DNA of 64,000 nucleotides from Nectonema munidae. Its lineage: Eukaryota; Nematomorpha; Nectonematoida; Nectonematidae. The translations under genes were made by a program, and so were the position numbers. Positions 23,814-36,401 of this stretch are shown piece after piece. The notes below the pieces were generated by a model that saw only the letters and a list, made by a program, of their open reading frames with translations, had not been told where the DNA came from and did not search any database. The number at the start of each line of letters is the position of its first letter. Position 1 is the stretch's first letter. The stretch covers positions 62,001 to 126,000 of the forward strand of contig JAUIRK010000095.1 of the NCBI GenBank assembly GCA_030549495.1, in the 5' to 3' direction.

Positions 23814-24896
23814 GACTTGTTAATATTGAAGAGCACAATATTAAACGTAAGCTTTCTTCCCTAATTTTACACGCATTCAAAAGCATTTTTTATTTATTGC
23901 ACCCTTTCTTTCTGTAAATGAATTAATTCACACAATTTCTCCTTTAAATCAATTATGGCTATTAACCTAAGGAGATGATTAATCATGGAAGTTCGCGTTT
24001 TAAAGACAAACCTCTTAAATTATTCATAAGAAAATATCTTGATTTTACGAAATATCCATGTGATAAAAAATTTATAGTCTACAACGCGGTATCCTAATTT
24101 CAAAAGTCTACGACGCCTCCTACTAATAAAGATGGAAGAATAGATAAGAGTCATTTTTATCAAAAGGTAAGATAATTTTACGCATTTTTCTACTCAAATA
24201 ATTTAATCGTTTGATATTTGAAATGTGAAAAATTAAGTGTTCAAATATTTACATTTTTATGATCGACAATTGAAAATAATTTAAAGTGGGCACTCTAGTA
24301 TTAATGGAAAATATATATTGTTCTAATCCGAGTTTGGAGAAGTAATAATACAAAGATGCTTAGACTTTAATTTTAATTAAATCAAAATTTACTAATTGAC
24401 GCAAATAATAATAAACCAGCAAATTCAAATAACTAATTAACTAACTGATCATCTAGCAAACTGATTGCCTTAATAAATAAATAAATAATCATCTTAAATA
24501 AAGTGCTTATAGTTTGGGGATTTCTTTTGCTATTGATCCAACTAATTGACTAGTCAACTTGCATTATACTACTACTAATAATAATCAGAAAGATAACTTG
24601 TTTTTATGTTCAAGATGGAATACTAAAAGAGCTATAGCAGAAATATAAGATTAAAAAAATCTAGAACTTTGCTAAAATGTCCATGGACAGATGTCATGCA
24701 ACGAGAGAGCAAAAGTCTTCAAGAGTTGATTAAACAACCATGGATTCGCAAGCAAAACTATGATATATATTCACATATGTGTGTATATAGGTATAATACA
24801 GATGCGTCTTTGTCTAAGGCTATAAGACAAATAGATAAATCACGAAGAAATGAGAAAGTACAATTTGTAGATATCGAATGAAGCGTTAAATAATCT
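23814..24896. other. No gene recognised
   Basis: A 70-codon frame at 24669-24881 has no recognised domain. Short ATAAATAA microsatellite at about 24473-24489, and AACTAATTAACTAACTG words near 24430. Confidence 0.4.
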
Positions 24897-25240
24897 TAAT
24901 TTATTTAATTAATTAACTAACTAAGCAAGTAATTAAATACACTAAATAAAATATAGCAGAGCGAATCCTGTATGAAACACTCCTCGATATAACAGCATCC
25001 CTTATAACCCCTTGAAAAGACGCCCGCCTGATTTGATGCACTGCTTATTACATCTTCGAATAATGGCGTTTTGTGTGAACAAATGAGGGACCGAGGAGAT
25101 CTTGCTAGACCATGGCGTACAGCAATAGGATCTTTCTTTATAAGCAACCGAGAAGCTAAGGATTCAGGCCAAAAATTAAGTAACTTGTCTAGCGATCCTC
25201 ATGCCTCATATCATATGGATCTCTTGCTAAATTTTTGGAA
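24897..25240 (-). mobile_element. Possible 3' end of an unidentified retroposon
   Basis: On the minus strand a less AT-rich body (about 25240-24975, with a 76-codon open frame) runs into a tail of TTAGTTAGTTAATTAATTAA, of the type that ends the LINE copies and the SINE-like unit at 46060. No family match visible. Confidence 0.35.
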
Positions 25241-26443
25241 TTGAAAATATTGCCTTCATTTCTCCCTTTCCCCGGGAAATAGGACTCCTTTTGAGTTAAT
25301 TTAATTATTTTTAATATAATTTTACATAAAATTTATAAATATAAGATTTATATAATTTAATAAAAATAGAAAAATAACACTAAACAACCACCTAAGCAAC
25401 TTAAGACCTGAAAAGGCCCTACACCATTAGCAATATGATGCTTGATTGAGAAAATAGAGTTGCTTATATAAAAAAAAGTGTATGTAGGATACAAACTACT
25501 ATGTTTGTATATCTCATATCGATTTGAGAAAAATTACCCCACATTCGTGTATTATGCAATATATGTCTTTTTTGAGACAGATTTTATGTTAGAAAAACAT
25601 CATTTTCCAATATTTGACACATCTTTGAATTTTTTAAAAAATTTTAGGAGAAACAATATCTAGTTGTATAAATTGCGTTTAGGGAGGTTTTGCGCAACCT
25701 AATTTGGCGCAGACTTTTTAAAATTAAAAACTTACTTTGGATGTTATAAGAATGTTCATAGTAGATTTTGTCCATTGCCTACAGCTATTAAAATTATGTC
25801 AAAATAAGTAAAATTCAAGCAATCAATTAACTAACTAACTAATAGAATTGAGAAAATAACGGCATTTCCTTTCATCAAAAAGGGCAAAGATCAGCAAACA
25901 TTTTCAAAATTTGGACCAAAAAGAAGTTAAAAATTGTTTATAATCATACGAAACATTTTTCACCTGGAAGATGTAATCAATGAATCATATCGTAAATAGT
26001 TTGCAAAAATTCCCAACATTCCAAAAATACAAATAAAATGCTTAATATTTTTTTTAATTGCTTTGCTTTTACAAAGTTTTTTAAGGAGTGTAATTAATAA
26101 TATAAGGTATTTATTTATTGGCAATGAATAAGGGCCCTAAAGGACCTTTTGTGCAACAACCTGCATAAAATACTGTATGCGTTTCAGGGTTAAACAAAAA
26201 ATTCTTTATTATACAAAAAAGATCCTTTCTATGCTTATTATATCGTTGCAATTCTTTAGTCATGATTGAAATTAGGATGTTCCATTTTAAAAAGTTAACA
26301 AAAGTAAGGATTCTTTAGAAACAAATTTTATATGAAAAATATATAACTCATTTCTCTTTAACAACAAAGCTCCATCAAATTATTTCATTTTCATATAAAA
26401 TTATTCCTAATAAATCCTTGGTTTTGATTGCAATTCTTTCGTT
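25241..26443. other. No gene recognised
   Basis: Very AT-rich, with another AATTAACTAACTAACTAATA word at about 25832. Frames are short and random in composition. Confidence 0.4.
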
Positions 26444-26447
26444 TTAA

Positions 26448-26568
26448 GTCCAAATGGGACGGACACGAGTGTCAGATAAAATAAAAATCGCCTGCTGTAA
26501 GTTTGATAAAAATTCGATGAAAAAGAGATGAGCAGACCATTCCTTTTTAAAAACTTGGAGACTAAAGC
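26448..26568 (+). mobile_element. Diverged piggyBac-type MITE, family 1
   Basis: Preceded by TTAA (26444-26447). Hairpin GACAC-GA-GTGTC at about 26462-26473, then AAAATAAAAATCGCCTGCTG, as in the 63044 copy; GCAGACC and a right end with GGAGACTAAAG resembling an inverted CTTTAGTCTCC. Both ends are diverged, so boundaries are approximate. Confidence 0.55.
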
Positions 26569-27145
26569 GCAAAAAAATTTGTTTCTTCGCAGTGTTGTAA
26601 CTAAAAAAATTTAGAGTGTGATATTTGAAAAAAAAATTAATTTCAACATTAATATTTGAGAAATTAAAAAAATTTTTAAGTTAAACAATTTATCTTTGTA
26701 AATAAATTCTAATTTTGAAATTTCTTAAAGGGAACTTTATTATAAAATAATTTTTACTTTTTTTTACCCAAATTCTTTTTCGACTTTATTTGACTCAAAA
26801 ACTTACTAAAAACAAAAAAGTCAAGTGTGTTTTTTGTGCTTGGAGAAAAAATTGACATTTTTTAATTTTTTTTCGCCCTTTGTATGATATACAAATGTTT
26901 GAGTGTTCAAACACATCTCATAAATAAATCAAGTTGGGTGAGTCGATGAATAAAAGACTTGGAATTAATAGAAAAACCTTTTGCTCAAATCACAATTTCT
27001 CGTCAGCATTCCTCTTGAGTTTTGGTTACGAGCATAGTTGTCGAAAATTCATCTTGCACTAACTTTTCAATAAAGACTTTTTCTACTTTTCTATTACCTT
27101 TTATACCTCATAAAGTTTGATCAAAAATGACCGCAGAGAATCAAG

Positions 27146-27255
27146 CCTTTGAGAACCAGAATTTTGAAGACTAATCCTTTGCTTTCTTTTTGGATGAAAT
27201 TTTGTATATTTAAAGCAGACGATTTTCATTTCTTTGGACACAGGTCCTCAAAGTG
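27146..27255 (-). mobile_element. piggyBac-type MITE, family 1, inverted copy
   Basis: TTAA immediately follows (27256-27259). Ends CCTTTGAGAACC and, inverted, CACTTTGAGGACC. Read on the minus strand it has GGAC-CTGT-GTCC, then AAAGAAATGAAAATCGTCTG and TTTAAATATA, in the order of the 63044 copy. About 110 bp. Confidence 0.75.
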
Positions 27256-27651
27256 TTAAGATGAAAATGTAATAAAATTTTTTCAGAAATTTTTGCACTC
27301 TCGAAGACCAGGTATATTAAACTCACACGAAGATCCAGTAGTTGGAGAAAAACTCCACATGATTGTTTTACCTCTTTTTTTTACATAGCAAAAGAAAAAC
27401 ATGATGAATGTTGATTTAAATGAACTTAAATGAAATGAGAGAAAGATAATCCATGTTAAGAGCGTTTAAGTAATGACTAATGATATTAATTTCAAAAAAT
27501 TTCCTATAAAAATATTTTTGTATGTAAAAATTATATAAATTTTTTCATTTTTTGAATGGCGTTAATCCACAAGTTGAAATTTTATTTTAACTGTATATAA
27601 CTGGTTTTTTCTTCATTCCTTGAATTACTCTCTCAAAAACTTTGACCCCTT

Positions 27652-27804
27652 AGGTACACGGCACCAACTTATATCGAGTCCTCCCCCTCCGAGGAGACTA
27701 TCTTAAAAATAGCGCTCTCCATTTTCAAGTCACCAATGTTCAAAGAACAGTTGGAGAAAATGGTGAGCGCAGTGGCTGCGGACCTCCTACTAGAGTGTCA
27801 GTAA
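27652..27804 (+). pseudogene. LINE ORF1, C-terminal stub
   Basis: About 50 residues, open from the truncated 5' end to TAA at 27802-27804, including SSPSEETILKIALSIFKSP and MFKEQLEKMVSAVAADLL. The helical, low-AT composition and the position just before ORF2 fit the end of a LINE ORF1 protein; no domain can be named from so short a piece. Copy 2 begins at this stop codon. Confidence 0.55.
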
Positions 27805-27830
27805 ATAGGATAGTGCAGTGCCAATTTGTA

Positions 27831-30225
27831 ATGCTCAAATTTTTACACTTCAACATCAACGGCTTGGCTAAGAAACGTAGTGCTCTAATTGACCTTCTGG
27901 CCGAACATAGCATAGACGTCTTCTCTCTGAACGAAGTCAAATCTCAAGCCAAGTATTCCATCCGTACCTCGGATATAGGACATTTGTGCATCCTAGTACA
28001 AGCCACTCGCGAGGTCTAGCGATGGGTGTGCGAGAGCGGTTAAAATTTCCAGTTTTACGATAAGTGACTCTGGAGACTCGATGGCCCTGAAGCTTGATCT
28101 TGGTAGAGCTGGACATTTAGTTGTGCTGGGTTGTTACAACCCGCCTAGTAACCCTCTGTTGGACTACGAATTTATCGAAAGATATCTTTGCTCCTCCGAT
28201 AAGGTGCTACTACTAGGTGATCTAAACGCTCACCACATCAGTGAAACCAATAGCTCGGCTGGCACCGACTTACTCAAGTTGGTAGAGGATTCGTACGCGT
28301 TTATCTTTAACGATACAACATCAACTCGTGATAAGAATGTGTTAGACCTTGCAATGATGTCTTTTAATCTAAGACCACTTCTAGCCTCAATAGTGGTTAT
28401 CCAGGATTGCTGTGTATCTGACCACAAGCCCTTGTTGGTCACAGTTTCTTTAGGTCCACAATTCACGGCTGACAAGGGAAATTTAGTGAAGAGGTGGGTC
28501 TTCAGCCAAGCCAACTGGGATAGGTTTAGGTCGCTACTAAATGATTCAGCCCCGCGGGTCATGATGTGCATAGGAGTAAAACCTCCTGAGGAACTGGCGG
28601 AGTGTGTCAACGATGCTATTCTCTCTGCGGCACGAGAGGCAGTTCCCTTGAAGGAGGTTAGAAAATACGAAAATCCAATTCCGAAGAATGTCCTATTACT
28701 CATCAAAGAAAAACGAGCTCTCTATAGAAAATACATTCACACTAGGGACGCCGAGACAAAGAATCTCATCAATCGATTACAAAAACTCATTAGGAAAAAG
28801 CTCGGCGAAACCACATCTAGGAAAGTCACAAGCATCACAAAAGCCTATAACCCGCTACAGGGCTCTTCGAAGTTCTGGAACCTGGTTAGAGGGCTGAAGC
28901 CTGGCTGCAAAGGTCCAACGTCGGTCACTTGGAATAACCGAACAGTCATTGAGGCGAAAGATAAATGTGCACTGCTTGCTGATTATTACGAAGATGTGTA
29001 TAGGACAAATCCAGGTCCGAAAAATTTTAATTCTGAAATTGAGTTTTTTAGGCGTTTACCTGGGGCGAACGACACTAAATTCATCCTAGAGGACCTGGTT
29101 CAAATCATTAAAAAGCTTAAAAAAGCGGCGGGATGGGATGAAGTTAATAATCTATTCATCAAGAATCTTCCCCCTATGTTTAGGGACGTCTTGCTGGCAA
29201 TATATAACTCTTTTATAAAAGATGGGTTTTACCCAGACTGCTATAAAAGGGCTATACTTATTTGTGTGCCAAAGGTTGGCAAGAAGAGCGGCAAACCGAG
29301 TGACCTACGGCCTATCAGTCTTCTCCCTTGCCTGAGCAAAGTGTATGACAAATTAATTTTTGGAGTACTCGATGCTTGGTGCAAGGAGCATGCAATAATC
29401 CCAAAAGAACAGTTTGGATTCCAAAAAGGTTTATCAACAAATCATGCTCTGCTTAACGTGCATCATGATGTTGCTAAAAGCTTAAATGATGGCCTCTACG
29501 TAGGGATGATATCTTACGACCTGGAGAAGGCTTTTGATACGGTCTGGCATGAGGGTTTGCTGTTCAAACTTAGTAGCATGTTTGTGCCATCATGTATCTT
29601 CAAGGTAGTTCACAGTTTCCTTTCTCGACGCTCATTCCAGATCAGAATAAATAACAAATTTTCAAGGAGAATAAGCCTAGGCCGCGGGATCCCCCAAGGT
29701 TCACCTCTAAGCCCCCATCTGTTCAACATCTACATATCTAACATTAGGGACTCTTTCAATAAGTCGATCTATGCTAGGATAATCTGTTTCGCAGACGACA
29801 TATGTGTATATTACTCCGCTAAGCGTGTACCGCGTAACCTTAAGGTGAATTACTCTAAATGCAAGTTCATCATCTTTGGCGCTAATTGTCCCAAAAATAA
29901 CCCGCCAACTATAGGGAATATTCCCCGAGTTCGCCACCTAAAATATATAGTAATCAATTGGGATGCAGGATTTAGTTTTCATCGTGAAGCTCACGAAAAG
30001 ATAAAAAGGGAAAGAAGGATCTAGCGCTATATGGATGTCTTAAAGACCTTGGGGTCAATTCCACGGCGGTAGGCAAGGTCATTAAAATCCTAACAATGCC
30101 GAAATTGACTTATGGCAACTCCATTTTGGGATGCCTTCCCTCAACTTGGACCAACAAAATAGACGACCTCATGTACAAACTTTTTAGGAATGTTTATGGG
30201 AACCCTTTCACTATTGCCCATAGCC
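27831..30225 (+). pseudogene. LINE ORF2 (endonuclease-reverse transcriptase), copy 1
   Basis: ATG at 27831 opens the apurinic-like endonuclease (LHFNINGLAKKRSALIDLL). A frame break at about 28000-28080, with TAG at 28017, separates it from a 647-residue open frame at 28081-30024. In that frame are GDLNAHH (residues 46-52) and SDHKPL (113-118) of the endonuclease, then the RT: YDLEKAFDTVWHEGLL (from 479), GIPQGSPLSPHLF (from about 536) and FADDICVYY with the catalytic pair D572/D573. Only about 16 residues separate FADD from NYSKCKFIIFG, where Jockey-type RTs usually have about 45, so part of the palm/thumb is deleted in frame. After 30024 the frame shifts and continues as LALYGCLKDLGVNSTAVGKV up to the hAT MITE. 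Not functional as it stands. Confidence 0.9.
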
Positions 30226-30542
30226 CAGGGATCGGCTAACTTTTTTACCCATCGACCCCTTCATAGAACATTTGTCTTCACATCGACCCCCACCCCACAT
30301 AGAAATGTTTCATATAAACATTAATCAATGTCCAACAATTAAGAGAAAAAATACAAACCAAAAATGTTTCATATATCCTACACTATACAATGTCCTAAGC
30401 TATGTTTTAAAAGAAAAAGGAGATTTATTACTACTATAAAGTAAAAAAAGCATAACACAATTTGGTTTTGTCTATCTTATCGACACCTAAAGATCTGTTA
30501 TCGACCCCCAGGGATCGATATTGAACACTTTGCCGACCCCTG
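30226..30542. mobile_element. hAT MITE inserted in LINE copy 1, 317 bp
   Basis: Ends CAGGGATCGGCTAA and, inverted, CAGGGGTCGGCAAA, the typical hAT terminal type. Flanked by CATAGCC on the left and CATAGCCG on the right, an 8-bp duplication with one base lost. It interrupts the LINE C-terminal frame between a TIAHS and a GPPFLGSR block. The same insertion, of the same length, is in LINE copy 2. Confidence 0.88.
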
Positions 30543-31904
30543 CATAGCCGGACCTCCTTTTCTTGGTTCCAGATAAGGTTGGAGAAATTAAATAAAAAGT
30601 TTATTGAAAAACTAAGGACACACAAGCATTGCCCACAATTATGCCAAGCTTGGGAGCTCACGCAAACCCAGGCTGAAGCGTTCTTGGGGGTATATGCTAA
30701 AAAAAGAGAAAAGTTATCTTAGGTGACTACCCATATACAATAGCCCCCAAGCAATAGGGAATTCTGCGTTCTGCGATATAGTTCTGTTTTTCTGGGTTCT
30801 AGATCCGCGTACTTAAATTTAGGATTGGCACAAGGTATAAGTCCCAAAACAGTTTCATGTTACGAGCTAGGTTAGGCATAGTCGGTAATCTGGCCTCTGT
30901 AGGAGTCTGCTTGTAGGACCGTCTATACATCTATACATTCCAATTTTAAAACATATCCTAGGTACTACATTTAGGGATGGAGTCAAATTCCAGGGGTAGA
31001 TTGTTCCTAACCTAGCATGCCTTAAATTATGTATATCTTTCTTAACCCCTATAACATGTATCAAATATTATTTATTAATAATATATAAGATATTGCATGC
31101 CTTCAAACGCTTCTATTTTTGTAGCATATACCTTTTATAATCATATTTTTTTATTTAGGAACAAGATACATTCCGTCGTGCCGGTTTTTTACCCTGGTTT
31201 TCTTTCTCTGAAGAATTCAAAGGTTTTTACGGTTAGGTAGTGCTCTAGCGACCCGATTCTACGTGGTTAGTAATCAAGCTATCACTAGACAATAAGTTTG
31301 TTTCCCAAATTGGGAGCGTTCGCGTTAAGATTGTATCTTTCACTCAGTTGTATTTATATATTGTAACATAAATTCTTGTAAAATAATATATATAACCAGG
31401 TATAGCTATGCAGTAACAAGGGCCGGTAGGTGATTAGTGGGATGGAAAGTCGAGTTAGACTTGGACTCAGCATTCCGGGCGGGCCACGATATCCGAAAGG
31501 ATGGGTGCGAACGCCACAAACAACTTAATTAATTAATAATTAAAAAACTTTGAAACTAAAAAATTTGCTGATGTGTGAGTATAATTTGCCGTGTATCATA
31601 CTTTTTCTGTATGGGTCGAAGATTTATCAATACACAATAACAATCAATCATACAAGTCAATCATTTGCCAGATACAGACAACGTTATGAAGGGAACCTGC
31701 TATTTATAAGCTAGCCCCTATGTGATCTGTGCAGAGCCATCATATTAACAATAAAAAAGTAAAGAGATCTGTGTGGCGTGATATTTACTGTATAACTTTT
31801 CTTGGTTATTTGATAGCTCGCAGCAAATGGAGAAATATAAAAAAAATATATACAGTGGCATATTGATTTTATTACATAAAGTGTGATAAACAATGTGCTC
31901 AGGT

Positions 31905-31990
31905 GGTACTCGGACATTTCGCCCTATTATTTTCATAAGACAGTTCGTCCCATGGACAATTCACCCCATTATTTTCATAAGAAAGATTAT
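31905..31990. repeat. Short tandem duplication, about 47-bp unit
   Basis: CCCTATTATTTTCATAAGA and CCCATTATTTTCATAAGA, each preceded by a GGACATTTCGCC/GGACAATTCACC word, repeat once. It resembles a mobile-element end, but no distant partner was found. It lies about 200 bp before a piggyBac transposase relic. Confidence 0.5.
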
Positions 31991-32189
31991 TATTATCGAT
32001 GAATAACTGCCATCACATTTCTTTTGATTTTTATCAATGAAAATCTGACACTTCTTTCTAATGTGAAAAAGATAGTGTTTCTTATATTGATTTATTTCAC
32101 TTGAACTTCCTTTGGAATAAATATTAACTTTTTTCTCCATCCAGATTTTCCTTCCAATCAAAGTTTGTTTTTCAAACTTACTTTTTTCC

Positions 32190-33653
32190 ATGAGTTATCT
32201 AGGTTCTTCTTCTTCTAGTGAGACCACAAGTACCTCATTTTCTGAATTGGATTCAACATCTGCTTCTCAAGAAGATTTACTTTGCGATTCACTCATACCA
32301 TCAGATAATACTGAGTATTTTTGGGATTCTTCAAGATCAAATCAAGACCGTCCTCTCAACCAAAATATTAGAAAAGTATATCAAAGGCCACCTGGTCCAG
32401 CAAGCAGTGCTTCATCTCTTAGCGGTTCTCTTGAAATTTTTGAACTGTTTTTTACCACAGAAGTAATTTTGAATATTTTCAACTGCACTAAAGAGAAAAT
32501 GCGTCAAAAAGTCTGGAATCTCCTAAATATGAATTTTTGCGTTCTACTTTTGAAAAGTTTCAACTTTCTGATCTCATGGCATATTTTGGATGTTTAATAC
32601 ATATGGAACAATCAATATGAAATACTTGTTCAATGAAAAAAATGGCGAACCTTTACTCAGAGCTTCTATGACACGCAACATGTTTATGCTTATCCACTCT
32701 TTCATTTGTTTTGATTAAAAAAAACGAGCGTAATGAAAATGACAAAATATCTGCTATAAGATATATGCACGACTTTTTTTTATTCTAATTGCTCACATTT
32801 TTTCGTTCCTTGAGATTATGTGACAATTGATGAACAACTTGTCAAATTTAGAGGTAATTGAGAATCAGAATTTATGATCCTTCTAAGCCTGGTTAATACG
32901 GAATTAAGCTATATCACTGTACAGATGCTTTTACATACTGAAAACAGAGGTTTATATTTCTGGGTTAAGCGATAAAAGCTATTTTGGGGGTACTAACATT
33001 GTCAAAAGGTTAGTTACTGATTCTAATATACCTTTAGGATGTGGAGTTATTACGGGCAGATTTTTACTTCACATGATTTATGTGTATGGGCAACTTCCAG
33101 GGGCATTACAATATGCGGGACAGTCAGGTCTAACAGCGTTTTCATACCACATATTTCCAGACCTAAACACTTACAAGGCCTTGTTGAGACTGAATCAAAA
33201 TTTTTATATACAAATTACTGTTCACTTACTGCTTACATTCCTCCTAAACATGCACATAGAAATTTTAAAGTAGTGTATGTTATGTCTAGCCAACATTTGA
33301 GTGAGATTGAATTAGTTGGTGATAAACGTAAACCCGAGACAATTATTTTCAATTCAAGTGAGGAGTAGATAAAACCAACCAAATGCTCAGGTCATATTCT
33401 ACTTATAGATCCTCCAGGAGGTTGACAATGGCTATTTTTACTAATTACTTAGATATAGCCGTGCACAATAGCTGGATAATAGTAAAACATAATTGCCCAG
33501 AAAAATTCCCAAGTACGAAAAAAGGGGGTAGAAAATTTTTCATGATAGATCTTTCTTTAGAGCTCTGCCAAAGGTTGATGCTACTGCGGGCAAACAGCGT
33601 GGACACCCCTTTCCGTATTCGCAGTTTACTGAATTTTTATGGATTCGAGGATT
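32190..33653 (+). pseudogene. Decayed piggyBac (PGBD-like) transposase
   Basis: A serine-rich N-terminus opens at ATG 32190 and leads to GPASSASSLSGSLEIFELFF, the start of the DDE_Tnp_1_7 domain. Then come TIDEQLVKFRGN with the first catalytic Asp (32829-32831), TGRFFTSHDLC followed by GITICGTVRSNS (about 33040-33135), and GVDKTNQM with the third Asp (33368-33370). The C-terminal block YRSSRRLTMAIFTNYLDIAV follows. At the second catalytic position the usual TDRFF reads TGRFF, a likely Asp to Gly change. Several frame shifts and stops separate the blocks, and part of the middle is poorly preserved. It belongs to the same subfamily as the relic at 53863-55530. No TIRs found. Confidence 0.85.
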
Positions 33654-36401
33654 AAGAGTTGCCTAGCGAAAACAGAGTAGAGAACCAGAGATACGAGAAA
33701 GTGTGATGCGTGCAAAAAACATATATGAAAAAACATACCTATTACATTTGTTCAATTGGTAAATGAAATTTTTTCAAGATTCACAATTATTTATATAATG
33801 TTTTTATTGAAATAAAAGTTATAAAATTTTTGTTTAAAAAATTTCATTTTTGTAATAAAATCCTGTTTTGTGATAGTATAATCTTTAATTTATAGTTTTT
33901 ATATAGCATTATATAAAAGATCGTTCAGAATTGTCGCCAACCTAATTTTGTTTACTCGTCCTCATTCTTTTGTCAACATTTTTCAATTATAATTTTACTA
34001 AAACTCGACCTTGATATCAGTTTGGGGTTAATCATTTTATTTCTCCTCAAAGTTGACGCCGATGATACTTGTTGAGTATTTCAAATGGTTCGTTAACAGA
34101 TTTTCATAAAATTTCAAAAAATGTAAAATTTTTTTTAGGAAATACAAAGAATTTATTATTATAGTTTATAATATTTATTATTTTTATTGAAAAACATACC
34201 ATTAAGTGTATAAGCTTCTGTTAATTGAAATTTCGATCAAAATATCAAAATTAAAGCCATCTTCAAATTCACCACGAAGTAACAAAACAACCAAAATTTC
34301 AAAAACAACACATATGATGATATTTTTTATTTTCAAATAAATTAGATGAAACCAAGAAAAAAATTTACATGTTGTTTTTTGATGGGGTCAGATATATTTT
34401 TCTACACGAATTTCATCATTGAAAAATAGCGTGGAGTAAAAAGCCATGTTTGGTCTTGCGAGGATTAAGAGAGTTGTCAAAGTTTCGTATATCCCTTAGA
34501 AATTGTCGAAACCAACTTATTAAAAAATGTCATTTTAAGGTTTTGAAGTCGCAATGATTAAAATATCATTCAATATAAAGTCTTATATGTTTCTTAAATA
34601 AATGGAACTCTATATAGCATTATTGCTAGAAGTTAGTATTTGATAGCTCTTTTCTCGGTATAGGAAATCTTTTTGAGGCAGTGTAAAATTGCTATTAACA
34701 TTTTATTTTAGACCATATTTTACAATAAATTTGAAAAAATATAGAAAAGCAAAAATTTTATTAAAAATAATGAATGCAAAAAAATAAACTTTCAATTATT
34801 TCAAACTCCAATAGCAACTTCTATATCAATCTTTTTATCATTTGATCTCGATCTCTGAATAAATAAAAAAAAGTGTCGATTTCTGAATAAATTCTCAATA
34901 TCACTTGATTTTTGCCAGCAATTTCAAATAGCTTCATTCTTCAACTTTATCATTTTGAAGGAATGAGTTGAATTAATTCATAATTGTAGCATCTTGCTTA
35001 TTGTCATTGAGAATCAATATTTTTATTTTCTATTATTCTTCATAAAAATAACAAACAAATATAGTTCGATTTTATATAATATATTTAAATAGATTTTGAT
35101 ATAAAAAAACTAATAGCTTATTAAATAATTCATAATATCGTGATTTTTCTGAAATTAAAAAATCGTGAATGTGCGAACCTTAATAAAAATAAATTAAATC
35201 ACGATATTTCCGTTTCCCGTGAAATAAGCTTAAAGTATTGCCTCCAGTAGCAACATAAGTGCTGTTTTTGTATCCATGAATTAATTTGTAAGTCGTATAT
35301 TACGATAACGTATATTTACTAGGGAGAAAAAGAGAGACAAAGCAAATTGTGAAATCTTTCTTAAAAGTTTATATGAGATGTCGATGCAATGTGAACTCCT
35401 TTTCCACAATTTTGGGAGAAAGCGATGATAACTTTAGTTTTCTATCAGGGCATCACAAGAGGGTGCGAATCGTGCATTTCAACTGCTATTTCATTTCCTT
35501 TGGGTGGGGAATCTTTTGGAATGTTATGAATTTTTTAGTTCCACTTGAAGGACCGTGTGCCTTTCAGTCGTTTTCGAATGTTGTCAACTATTTGCACGAA
35601 CGCCCTTGGAATGCAAGGAGTCGCTTTGAAACGACGCGTCAGCTCTATTTTTCTTCATGAATTACAATAAATTAATGCATGTAAGAGATATATGAGAAAA
35701 ATTCATACAAGATTAGGCCAACTAACACTCTTTCTTTATTCACGAATCTTAGAAATCTGGATTCAGGCTATGCTGGTACTCCTCTACACTATAAATAAAT
35801 TTAAAAGCATAAACAAATGCTTACTGTGATCAAAGTTTGATGAGCTAAGGAGGGCGAAGACGCCGCTAAATTTTCAAAATCAATAATAATAATTATAATT
35901 TAGAAAATATTTGCATAAAATTACTAAAAATATATGTGAAGGATGTGCGATAATATCTTGCCATGCAGACCCATCATGGCCGCCGCCAAAAGGGCTCATG
36001 TGTGATAACAAGGTAATTAAAACCTTATATAATTTAATGTTAGAAGAACTGTGATATCAGCGTAAAATTCAGAGGTTAGTAAAGTGGACGGTGTCGACTC
36101 CTTGAAGTCTTTAGCATTATTCAAGCGATCTTTCAGCTCGTTCAAAATCGTTCAACCTTCCATGCTGGCAGTTCTCACTACACCTACCTGGTAGAAGCTG
36201 GGTTTAGCCATGTAAATACTATTTTAAAATAAAGAAATCCGCTGTATAAAGAAAAAGAGGCGCGTTAACGTTAAAATTTATTTGTTTAATTTTTATAACT
36301 ATGTTTTTTGATAATTTGTAATTATTACTGATTTTATATCTAAGTCTTATAGAAATCGACATTGGTATTTTAGTGATTTTGTTATCAATGACTATGTCAT
36401 A
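33654..36401. other. Mostly AT-rich, with two unresolved less AT-rich patches
   Basis: 35349-35660 has a 103-codon frame and a partly open minus-strand reading; neither matches a family I know. 35942-36022 holds ATGCAGACCCATCATGGCCG in a local GC patch, ending in AACAAG followed by GTAATT, which fits a 5' splice site, so a first exon with a short upstream frame is possible but unproven. The rest shows no gene, repeat pair or TIR. Confidence 0.35.

Larger units (their letters stand above)
27646..31542 (+). mobile_element. Jockey-like LINE, copy 1, 5' truncated
   Basis: A non-LTR retrotransposon with an ORF1 stub, an ORF2 (endonuclease plus reverse transcriptase) and a long 3' UTR. A perfect 11-bp target duplication AAAAACTTTGA flanks it (27635-27645 and 31543-31553), which fixes both ends. 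The tail is ACTTAATTAATTAATAATTA, a simple-repeat tail. It is interrupted by a hAT MITE at 30226-30542. The 3' UTR from about 31170 on is nearly identical to that of copy 2 at 49826-53787, apart from a divergent patch at about 30900-31080. The two copies differ at roughly 2-3% of positions in the parts I compared by eye. Confidence 0.92.

Noticed and set aside
24669-24881. 70-codon frame as a host exon
   Set aside because: No acceptor, domain or composition shift supports it.
28230-28706. 158-codon minus-strand frame
   Set aside because: Antisense shadow of the LINE endonuclease-RT frame; the same shadow appears in copy 2.
35349-35660. 103-codon plus-strand frame as a gene
   Set aside because: No domain; the minus strand is about as open in parts, and there is no splice or poly(A) support. 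Kept only as an unresolved patch.
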